Origin: an uncultured bacterium
GTDB taxonomy: Bacteria; Actinomycetota; Coriobacteriia; Coriobacteriales; Coriobacteriaceae
Length of the DNA: 6,318 bases
Assembly: GCA_905216175.1 (NCBI GenBank)
Contig: CAJMSV010000096.1
Span: 1 to 6,318, forward strand
Direction of reading: 5' to 3'
This document shows, one piece after another, positions 1 through 5,433 of the stretch; positions within the stretch are counted from its first letter, which is position 1, and each line of letters starts with the position of its first letter. Made by a program: the position numbers and the translations under genes. Below the pieces are notes generated by a model. That model was not told the origin of the DNA, did not search any database, and saw only the letters and a list, made by a program, of their open reading frames with translations.

Positions 1-151
1 CGGCGGTCGCCTCACCTCCTGCAGACGAGCCCTCGTCAGACCCGGTACCGGCAGCCCCGCCGCCACAGCCCGCGAGCGCAAGCGACAGGGCGCCCGCGGC
101 GAGCGCCGAGGCAAACCCCCGGCGCGACATCTCAAAATCAAACGCGCGCAT
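1..151 (-). CDS. Tat-signal lipoprotein, N-terminal part only (cut by window edge)
   Basis: The first 50 residues are visible. A twin-arginine motif (SRRGFAS, residues 9-15) is followed by an Ala/Leu-rich hydrophobic stretch (about 14-27) and a lipobox LAGC with the acylated Cys at residue 29. A Gly/Ala/Ser/Thr-rich linker follows, as in many exported lipoproteins. The protein is therefore predicted to be exported folded by the Tat system and anchored to the outer face of the membrane. The ATG at 151 was chosen because GAGGGG (163-168) lies 11 nt upstream and the hydrogenase stop is only 2 nt away; an in-frame ATG at 130 would put the start just before the arginines. Tight spacing suggests co-translation with the hydrogenase gene. 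The mature domain is outside the window, so function is unknown; solute-binding or cofactor-loading lipoproteins are possible but not supported here. Confidence 0.8.
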   Translation of the reverse strand, partial: MRAFDFEMSRRGFASALAAGALSLALAGCGGGAAGTGSDEGSSAGGEATA

Positions 152-153
152 CG

Positions 154-1965
154 CTAGCACGTCCCCTCGTTAGGCATCGACCAGGCATGATGGTCGGTAT
201 GCAGCAACTCCTCGGCCAGCGGCGAGAGCGGCGCGCCCAAAAACTCGCGGTAGCACGCCTGGACATCGGGATTCTCGTGCGAGAAACGAATGTCCGCCTT
301 CGCATCCAGGCTCCACAGCACCTGGCCACGCTCAGCCGCCAGCTCGCAGCCGTCGTGGATGGGCTGACCGCCGCCACCGACGCAGCCGCCCGGGCACGCC
401 ATGACCTCAACAAAGTCATATCTCACACGGCCGTCGCGAATCGCGTCGAGCAGACGGGCGGCGTTGCCCAGCCCGTGCGCCACGGCGACGCGCACCTTGG
501 TACCGTCGATATCGGCCACGGCCTCCTTCCAGCCCTCGAGTCCGCGCACGTCAGTGAAGAAGTCGGCATCCGGGTTCTTGCCCGTCACCAGGTAATATGC
601 CGAGCGCACGGCGGCCTCCATCACGCCGCCCGTGGCGCCAAAGATCACACCCGCGCCCGTGCCAAAGCCCAACGGCGTATCGAGCGGCTCCTCGACCAGC
701 GTGTCAACGCTCACGTGGCTCGCGCGGATCATGCGCACCATCTCGCGCACCGTCAGCGCAACGTCCACGTCGGGCGCGCCGCCCTCGCCCATCATGCTCG
801 GCAGCGCACACTCGGCCTTCTTGGCCGTGCATGGCATCACGGACACCACGAACAGACGCTCGGGCTCCACGCCCAGCACCTTGGCGTAGTAGGTCTTGGC
901 GATAGCGCCGAACATCTGCTGCGGCGACTTTGACGTGGACAGGCTGTCGACAAACTCGGGGCAACGTGCCTTCACAAAGCGCACCCAGCCCGGGCAGCAG
1001 CTCGTAAACATGGGCCAGCCGCGGCTGTCGCCCTCACCCTTAGCGGCGGCGCCCAGGCGCTCGAGCAGCTCGGAGCCCTCCTCCATAATGGTGAGGTCGG
1101 CCGAGAAATCGGTATCGAACACATACTCAAAGCCTACGCGGCGCAGCGCGCAAGCCAGACGCTCGACGGTTGCCTCCTCGCGCGGAATGCCGAGCTCCTC
1201 GCCCCAAGCACTACGCACGGCCGGCGCGATCTGCACCAGCACGATCTTGTCGGGATTAGCGAGCGCGTCAAACACGGTCTCGGTGTCGTCGCGCTCGCGC
1301 AGCGCGCCCGTCGGGCAATGCGTGATGCACTGGCCGCACGCGACGCAATCGGTCTTGCCGATCGGCACGCGCCCGCGGGTGCCCACGGCGGTATGCGTGG
1401 CGCGGTTGGTCAGGTCCCAAATCCCTAAGCCCTGTACGCTCTCGCACACCTTGATGCAGCGCATGCATTTAATGCACTTGTCGTTTTCGCGGATGATGGG
1501 GAAATCGAAATCCCAGCCCTCGCCCGCCAAATGCCTTTGATACGGCAGATAGAAAATGCCCAGGTCGTTGGCAATGGTCTGCAGGTTGCAGTTACCGCTG
1601 CGCACACAGCTCGTGCAGCGTGAATCGTGCTGCGAAAGCAGCAGCTGCACGTTGGTGCGGCGCGCCTCGCGGGCCTTGGGGCTGTTGGTGTGGACCACCA
1701 TGCCATCGAGCACGTAGTTGTTGCAGGCGGCAACCAGCTGGTCGCAGCCCTCAACCTCGACCACGCACACGCGGCAGCCGCCGATCTCGTTCAGATCGCG
1801 CAGGTAGCACAGGGTGGGAATCTGGATGCCGACGGACTTGGCCGCGTCCAGGATCGTGGTGTGCTCGGGCACCACGACCTCGCAATTATCGATAGTGAGC
1901 TTGACCATATTGAGTGCTCCGCTTTCGGTGTTATCGCCGACGGTGGTTTTGTTGAGCTCTACCAT
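154..1965 (-). CDS. hydA: [FeFe] hydrogenase, group A, M3-type (CpI-like)
   Basis: Cytoplasmic enzyme interconverting 2H+ + 2e- and H2; 603 residues from this start. Domains in order: 2Fe-2S ferredoxin domain with Cys 53, 64, 67, 81; a His-Cys3 4Fe-4S site (His113, Cys117, 120, 126); two 4Fe-4S motifs (CIKCMRCIKVC, Cys164-174; CVACGQCITHCP, Cys207-217); then the H-cluster domain with TSCCPGW (about 321-327), MPCTAKKAE (about 377-385) and EVMACPGGCVGGGGQP (about 520-535). By analogy with CpI, Cys324, 379, 524 and 528 bind the H-cluster and Cys323 relays protons. The C-terminal tail matches the small-subunit domain. The ATG at 1965 has GGAGG 8 nt upstream and overlaps the stop of the preceding gene by 7 nt. 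An ATG at 1908 also has GGAG at 8 nt and starts directly at the ferredoxin fold (584 residues, nearer the family length). Function is firm; the start is not. Confidence 0.96.
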   Translation of the reverse strand: MVELNKTTVGDNTESGALNMVKLTIDNCEVVVPEHTTILDAAKSVGIQIPTLCYLRDLNEIGGCRVCVVEVEGCDQLVAACNNYVLDGMVVHTNSPKAREARRTNVQLLLSQHDSRCTSCVRSGNCNLQTIANDLGIFYLPYQRHLAGEGWDFDFPIIRENDKCIKCMRCIKVCESVQGLGIWDLTNRATHTAVGTRGRVPIGKTDCVACGQCITHCPTGALRERDDTETVFDALANPDKIVLVQIAPAVRSAWGEELGIPREEATVERLACALRRVGFEYVFDTDFSADLTIMEEGSELLERLGAAAKGEGDSRGWPMFTSCCPGWVRFVKARCPEFVDSLSTSKSPQQMFGAIAKTYYAKVLGVEPERLFVVSVMPCTAKKAECALPSMMGEGGAPDVDVALTVREMVRMIRASHVSVDTLVEEPLDTPLGFGTGAGVIFGATGGVMEAAVRSAYYLVTGKNPDADFFTDVRGLEGWKEAVADIDGTKVRVAVAHGLGNAARLLDAIRDGRVRYDFVEVMACPGGCVGGGGQPIHDGCELAAERGQVLWSLDAKADIRFSHENPDVQACYREFLGAPLSPLAEELLHTDHHAWSMPNEGTC

Positions 1966-3257
1966 TCCAGGTTCCTCCCTCCGCGGAACGCGCCAAAACC
2001 AAAGTGGTCGCAACGCAGGCAGCGGCTTGCCTCCTGGCGCGCCTCCTCCTCGGTAAGGCCCTGCTCGACCAGATTCCAATCGTGAATACGCTCGCCGGCC
2101 TCGCGCTCACCCAGCTCGCAGCGGCCGCACTCGTGCTTGCCCTTAAACTGAACGGTCGGCAGCTCCACGTCGAGCTTGATCTTGTGGTCGAAGCCCAGAT
2201 AGCGGTCGATGTTTGCCGAAGCCACGCGGCCGGCGTTGATGGCACGGATGACGGTGGCGGGGCCGGTCTGGCAGTCGCCGCCGCTAAAGAGGCCATCGAA
2301 GTTGGGCACGGCACCGTCCGAGTCGGTGACCACGCAACCCCACTTGCAGGCGATGCCCATGTCCTCAAACGGCTTGGAATCGATGTCCTGGCCAATGGCG
2401 ACAAACACGCGCTCGCAGGGGATGACGCGCTCGGGCGTAGCGGCGGCACGCGGAGCCGGACGACCGCGGCGGGGCTCGCCGATAATCTGCGGTTGCACGC
2501 GCAGGCCGCTCACGCGACCATCTTCGCCCGTCTCGATAGCGAGCGGGGCCGTAAGCTCCAGAACCTCGCAACCCTCGGCCTGGGCGCCGGCGATTTCGGC
2601 GTCCTGAGCCGTCATATCGCAGATGCGACGGCGGTAGACGATGCTTACCTTTTCGGCGCCGCAGCGCACGGCAGAGCGCGCCACGTCCATGGCCACGTCG
2701 CCGCCGCCGATGACGCTCACGCGCTGGCCGCTCAGGTCGGGCAGGTCGTCGTCTCCAATGGCTCGCAGCATCTTGACGGCCGACTCCACGCCGGGCGCCT
2801 CTTCGCCCGGAAGGCCGAGCTTCTTATCGCTGTGGGCGCCAATGGCTAGGTAGACGGCATCGAACTCGTCGCGCAGGCGGGCAAGCTCCTCGCCGTTGAC
2901 GGAGTGATCGAGCTCAACGTCGATGCCGGCGCTCAAGATCCAATCGATCTCGGCCTGCAGGCGCTCGCGCGGCAGACGATAGCTGGGGATGCCGTAGCGC
3001 AGCATGCCGCCCAAGTGGTGGCGCTGCTCAAAAATGGTCACCTTGTGGCCCATCACGGCCAGGTAGTAGGCACAGGAAAGGCCGGCCGGGCCGCCGCCGA
3101 TCACGGCGATGCGCTTGCCGGTGTTGTCCACTACATGCGGCTTGTGGTCGTTGAGGGCACTGTGCTCAACGGCAAAACGCTTGAGGGCGAGAATGTTCAT
3201 GGGATCATCGACCATGCTACGGCGGCAGTGCATCTCGCAGGGATGCTCGCACACCAA
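1959..3257 (-). CDS. GltD-like FAD/NAD(P) oxidoreductase (downstream fragment)
   Basis: This open frame follows the TAG; the first possible start is a TTG at 3257 with no Shine-Dalgarno sequence, so independent translation is doubtful. It begins inside the second Cys group of Fer4_20 (CEHPCEMHC). The FAD-binding motif VIGGGPAGLS is at residues 52-61, and a second Rossmann motif VIGGGDVAMD at 182-191 is followed by YRRR (208-211). Those arginines are compatible with NADP(H), but the cofactor cannot be decided from this alone. The C-terminal FAD segment LFSGGDCQTGPATVIRAINAG (323-343) is typical of glutamate synthase small-subunit relatives. Two further Cys pairs occur at 377/380 and 413/416. 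The tail codons carry the hydrogenase ribosome binding site, and the stop TAG overlaps the hydrogenase ATG. In context this is the pyridine-nucleotide module for the hydrogenase, not glutamate synthase: no GltB partner is present. Confidence 0.8.
   Translation of the reverse strand: MVCEHPCEMHCRRSMVDDPMNILALKRFAVEHSALNDHKPHVVDNTGKRIAVIGGGPAGLSCAYYLAVMGHKVTIFEQRHHLGGMLRYGIPSYRLPRERLQAEIDWILSAGIDVELDHSVNGEELARLRDEFDAVYLAIGAHSDKKLGLPGEEAPGVESAVKMLRAIGDDDLPDLSGQRVSVIGGGDVAMDVARSAVRCGAEKVSIVYRRRICDMTAQDAEIAGAQAEGCEVLELTAPLAIETGEDGRVSGLRVQPQIIGEPRRGRPAPRAAATPERVIPCERVFVAIGQDIDSKPFEDMGIACKWGCVVTDSDGAVPNFDGLFSGGDCQTGPATVIRAINAGRVASANIDRYLGFDHKIKLDVELPTVQFKGKHECGRCELGEREAGERIHDWNLVEQGLTEEEARQEASRCLRCDHFGFGAFRGGRNLEW
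1972..1979 (-). promoter_or_regulatory. Ribosome binding site for the upstream hydrogenase start
   Basis: GGGAGGAA lies inside the last codons of the GltD-like gene, with GGAGG 8 nt before the ATG at 1965. It is the strongest Shine-Dalgarno sequence in the window and supports this start. A rival GGAG at 1917-1920 serves an ATG at 1908. Confidence 0.6.
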
Positions 3258-3284
3258 ACCGCAGCCGAGCGGCAGCGGGTTGTT

Positions 3285-3791
3285 CTAGCGGATGACCTTG
3301 ACGGCATCGGCATAGCGGCCGGCCTCGACGAGCGAAATGTAACCGGGAATGTCGACATGCGCCGGACAGCCCGAGACGCACGGGACGCGGGCCTCGCGGT
3401 CAAAGCCGCAGGAGTGCTCGCGGATGTGGTGCTCAAAATCGTCGCGGAAGCCGCGAATGGCCGTGAGTGCCATGGCGCCAGCTTCGTAGCCGATGGCGCA
3501 GTCGCTCGAAAGGTAGATGGTGCGGGCCGTGCGCTCAATCAAGTTGAGCGTGGACTCGTCGGCGCGGCCCTCGAGCACATCGGCGAGCAGGTCGCTCAGC
3601 GCGCTCAGGCCCACGCGGCAGGGCGTGCACTTGCCGCAGCTCTGGGTGGAGCACAGGTTGACGAGCGCCGCCGTAAACTCGACGGGGCACGGGGCGAGTG
3701 AACTCACCGCCAGACGACGTCCGAGTGCATCGTGCAGGTCGTCCATGACGGCCTGAGCGTGGCTGCGTTCCATTACGTGCAGTCGAGCCAT
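3285..3791 (-). CDS. NuoF C-terminal 4Fe-4S domain plus start of Fer4_20 (upstream fragment)
   Basis: The fragment has 168 residues before the TAG. The ATG at 3791 has GAGGGG (3797-3802) 5 nt upstream and is preferred over an in-frame GTG at 3806. After a short helical start comes SCGKCTPCRVG (Cys52, 55, 58) and a fourth Cys at 98 (SSDCAIG), the N3-type 4Fe-4S site of the NuoF/51-kDa family. The flavin (FMN) and NADH-binding part of NuoF is missing altogether, so this is only an electron-wire domain and not a NADH dehydrogenase. From about residue 128 the Fer4_20 domain begins (CVSGCPAHVDIPGY, Cys138 and 142), then stops at the TAG. The truncated product would lack half of the cluster ligands of that domain and all of the flavoprotein. 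It is the first gene of the hydrogenase operon. Confidence 0.8.
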   Translation of the reverse strand: MARLHVMERSHAQAVMDDLHDALGRRLAVSSLAPCPVEFTAALVNLCSTQSCGKCTPCRVGLSALSDLLADVLEGRADESTLNLIERTARTIYLSSDCAIGYEAGAMALTAIRGFRDDFEHHIREHSCGFDREARVPCVSGCPAHVDIPGYISLVEAGRYADAVKVIR

Positions 3792-3812
3792 AAGATCCCC
3801 TCTCACATGGCA

Positions 3813-3832
3813 GCCCGGAGGCGAGGCCGGGC
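3813..3832. repeat. GC-rich leader hairpin close to the ribosome binding site
   Basis: GCCCGG and CCGGGC arms (6 bp) enclose an 8-nt loop. In the transcript this hairpin ends about 10 nt before the GAGGGG ribosome binding site of the first hydrogenase-operon gene. It could affect ribosome access, but a short GC palindrome may also arise by chance. Confidence 0.3.
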
Positions 3833-3855
3833 GAAATTGCTACACGCACAACACT

Positions 3856-3876
3856 GACCTAAAAAGTTGTTAGGTC
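3856..3876. repeat. Inverted repeat in the hydrogenase leader
   Basis: GACCTAA and TTAGGTC form exact 7-bp arms around a 7-nt spacer. In the transcript they could fold into a small hairpin about 65-85 nt upstream of the first start codon; as DNA they could be an operator. On the minus strand the spacer and right arm include a run of five T, too early and internal for an ordinary terminator. Confidence 0.35.
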
Positions 3877-3906
3877 TCCACGCAGTTCGGCAGGCGGTAT
3901 GAAATG

Positions 3907-3922
3907 TCACCATCAGCGGTGA
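3907..3922. promoter_or_regulatory. Operator-like inverted repeat at the predicted transcription start
   Basis: TCACC-6 nt-GGTGA is an imperfectly sized but exact 5-bp palindrome beginning about 9 bp past the candidate -10. A repressor bound there would block transcription. It does not match the Rex consensus (TTGTGAA-TTCACAA type), and no regulator gene is in the window. Confidence 0.25.
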
Positions 3923-3930
3923 AAATGAAC

Positions 3931-3960
3931 ATTATCGCAGATAAATGCCATATTTGATAA
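3931..3960 (-). promoter_or_regulatory. Candidate sigma-70-type promoter of the hydrogenase operon
   Basis: On the minus strand a -35-like TTATCA (3955-3960) is followed after 18 bp by GATAAT (3931-3936), which is preceded by TGC and so forms an extended -10. It lies just past the terminator, in the most AT-rich part of the window. Transcription would start near 3924, giving a leader of about 130 nt. The site is predicted by eye only. Confidence 0.45.
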
Positions 3961-3977
3961 AACGCGTTACCAAACGA

Positions 3978-4015
3978 CAATGCCCCGCCCACGCAATCAC
4001 GTGGGCGGGGCATTG
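3978..4015 (-). terminator. Hairpin terminator after the alpha-glucoside operon
   Basis: A perfect 16-bp inverted repeat (CAATGCCCCGCCCACG and its complement) encloses a 6-nt loop, 33 nt past the glucosidase stop. The stem is very GC-rich. On the minus strand it is followed by TCGTTTGG, a poor U-tract, so termination may be incomplete or aided by Rho. No plus-strand gene faces it. Confidence 0.75.
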
Positions 4016-4047
4016 CTTCAGGCATGCGGCCAGCGACCCTGTTGCTT

Positions 4048-5430
4048 TTACTTAAGCTCGGGCCAGTAACCCTTGTTGGCCTCGATCATGTCGTCGAGAA
4101 CCTCCTTGGCGACCTTCATCGACGGCACGGTCTTGTTGAGCGTAAAGGCCTTAAGCGCCTTCTCGTACGAACCCTCGATCGTAGCCTCGACAATGAGCTT
4201 CTCGGAGTTCAGCTGCTGCATCATGAGGCCCTGCTGGAACAGCGGAATGTTGTCGCGGCTGATGACCTCGGGGCCGTTCTTGCCAATGTAGGCAGGCAGC
4301 TCGACCATAGCGTCGTAGGGCATGTTGGGGATGGCGCCCTTGTTCTCGCAAATGACCAGGAAGCGCTGCTTGGTGTCGTTCTTCAGAGCGATAGCCAGAT
4401 CGGCAATCCAGTCGCCGTGGCTGCCCGCATAGAACGTGCTCTCGTCGATCTCGCCCGTCTTCTCGTATTGGTCGATTCCATCAAAGAGGTTCTTCTCACG
4501 CGTCTCCTCAACCTCGTTAGCACGGGTGCGCGCGGGGTTGGAGTGCTCGACGAACTCCTTCTGCTGCAGGTAGTAGTTCAGATACGTGTTGGGCAGGTAC
4601 TCCGGGAAGCACTCCATGATCTCGTACTCGCCCTTCCAGACGTAGTACCAGCTGCCCTTGGTGTGGCGGTTCTGCTCGGGGTGCTCGTCGACGGCCTCCT
4701 CGGGCTTCTTTGCCATGAGCGAGCCCATGCCCTTGAGGTAAGAGTCGGGCAGCAGAATCTCATGCTCCTTGATGTACTCGCGCAGCTGCGGGAGCACCTC
4801 CTCGCCCTTGTGGCGGATCGAGGTGAACCAACCAAAGTGGTTGAGGCCAAAGTAATCGTACTCGACATCCTTCTTGTCGATATCGAGCGCGGCGCAAACC
4901 ACGTCGATGATCGCGATCGGCATGTCGCAGATGTTGATGATACGAGCGTTGGGACGCAGCACGCGGCAGCCCTCGGAGACGATGGCGGCAGGGTTGGAGT
5001 AGTTGAGAATCCAGTAGTCCTTCTTGGCGTACTTCTCAACGTCATCGATCAGCTCGACCATGGGGAAGATGGTGCGCATGCCGTAGGCAAGGCCGCCGCA
5101 ACCGCAAGTCTCCTGACCCACGCAGCCGTGACGCAGCGGAATCTTCTCGTCCTGCTCGCGCATGGCGTAGCCGCCCACGCGCATCTGGGCAAACACGAAG
5201 CTCGCGTCGGTAAAAGCCGTCTTTTTGTCGGTGGTCACCGTGAGCTTGATGTCAAGGCAGCGGTCCTCGTGCGAAATCCAGTCCACGAGCACGCCGATCT
5301 TGCGCTGGCGCTCCTCGTTGATGTCGTACAGACGAATCTCGTCAACGTCGAGCTCGTCCTTGCGCAGGGCGATGGACTTGACGATGCCGGGGGTAAAGGT
5401 GGATCCGCCACCACACAGAGTAATGATCAT
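4048..5430 (-). CDS. glvA: 6-phospho-alpha-glucosidase, glycoside hydrolase family 4
   Basis: Cytoplasmic enzyme expected to hydrolyse maltose 6'-phosphate and related 6-phospho-alpha-glucosides to glucose 6-phosphate and a second sugar, using NAD+ and a divalent metal (usually Mn2+) by the GH4 redox-elimination mechanism. Length is 460 residues, near the GlvA/MalH family. The NAD-binding motif CGGGSTFTPG is at residues 6-15, NYSNP at 143-147, CDMP at 168-171 and GLNHFGW at 195-201. CDMP separates alpha-glucosidases of GH4 from the beta enzymes, which have CNVP. By analogy with B. subtilis GlvA, Cys168 and His198 bind metal, Asp169 is the acid, and Tyr262 or Tyr263 the base. The ATG at 5430 has AAGGAG (5440-5445) 9 nt upstream, inside the end of the permease gene, whose stop is 3 nt away, so the two are translated together. 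The symbol malH would serve equally well. Confidence 0.93.
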   Translation of the reverse strand: MIITLCGGGSTFTPGIVKSIALRKDELDVDEIRLYDINEERQRKIGVLVDWISHEDRCLDIKLTVTTDKKTAFTDASFVFAQMRVGGYAMREQDEKIPLRHGCVGQETCGCGGLAYGMRTIFPMVELIDDVEKYAKKDYWILNYSNPAAIVSEGCRVLRPNARIINICDMPIAIIDVVCAALDIDKKDVEYDYFGLNHFGWFTSIRHKGEEVLPQLREYIKEHEILLPDSYLKGMGSLMAKKPEEAVDEHPEQNRHTKGSWYYVWKGEYEIMECFPEYLPNTYLNYYLQQKEFVEHSNPARTRANEVEETREKNLFDGIDQYEKTGEIDESTFYAGSHGDWIADLAIALKNDTKQRFLVICENKGAIPNMPYDAMVELPAYIGKNGPEVISRDNIPLFQQGLMMQQLNSEKLIVEATIEGSYEKALKAFTLNKTVPSMKVAKEVLDDMIEANKGYWPELK

Positions 5431-5433
5431 TGT

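Larger units (their letters stand above)
1959..3791 (-). pseudogene. NuoF-C/GltD-like hydrogenase electron-transfer subunit, interrupted by in-frame TAG
   Basis: Read as one frame from the ATG at 3791 to the stop at 1959-1961, this gene encodes 610 codons with a TAG at codon 169 (3285-3287). There is no frame change. The order is: NuoF C-terminal 4Fe-4S domain, Fer4_20 double-cluster domain, then a GltD-type FAD and NAD(P) oxidoreductase. The TAG falls inside Fer4_20, between its first Cys group (Cys138, Cys142) and its second (Cys177, 181, 185, 189). The codons on either side still give expected family residues (VIR before, NNPLP after). AAG, CAG or GAG would each become TAG by one base change. 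The intact product would carry electrons between NAD(P)H and the hydrogenase encoded next. Both halves look well preserved elsewhere, so the lesion is recent, an error, or read through. The two parts are also listed separately. Confidence 0.8.

Noticed and set aside
187..933. Long plus-strand open frame opposite the hydrogenase gene
   Set aside because: It is the mirror of hydA in GC-rich DNA. Its product is rich in Ala, His and Arg with no domain, while the minus strand encodes unmistakable H-cluster motifs.
154..2079. Hydrogenase start at 2079
   Set aside because: This would add 38 residues overlapping the end of the GltD-like gene, with Pro/Arg/Gly-rich sequence and no family match. The starts at 1965 and 1908 both have good ribosome binding sites.
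2004..2849. Plus-strand open frame of 281 codons opposite the GltD-like gene
   Set aside because: It is low-complexity Ala/Leu/Asp sequence with no recognisable motif, antisense to a gene with clear FAD and NAD(P) motifs. The same holds for 2904-3701 and 5225-6001.
3285..3287. Pyrrolysine codon
   Set aside because: Known pyrrolysine sites are mainly in methylamine methyltransferases, the gene family here normally has an ordinary residue, and no pyl genes are in the window. UAG also serves as the normal stop for two other ends in this operon.
3285..3806. GTG start at 3806 for the first hydrogenase-operon gene
   Set aside because: The ATG at 3791 has GAGGGG 5 nt upstream. From the GTG the same GAGGGG would be inside the gene, and no comparable site precedes it. 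The ATG at 3808 is followed at once by TGA.
3856..3876. Intrinsic terminator or attenuator in the hydrogenase leader
   Set aside because: The stem has only 7 bp, is AT-rich in its inner part, and its T-run is inside the hairpin and not after it. Kept only as an inverted repeat.
3792..4047. tRNA, riboswitch or small gene in the intergenic region
   Set aside because: I saw no cloverleaf, no conserved riboswitch core and no open frame with a ribosome binding site in these 256 bases.
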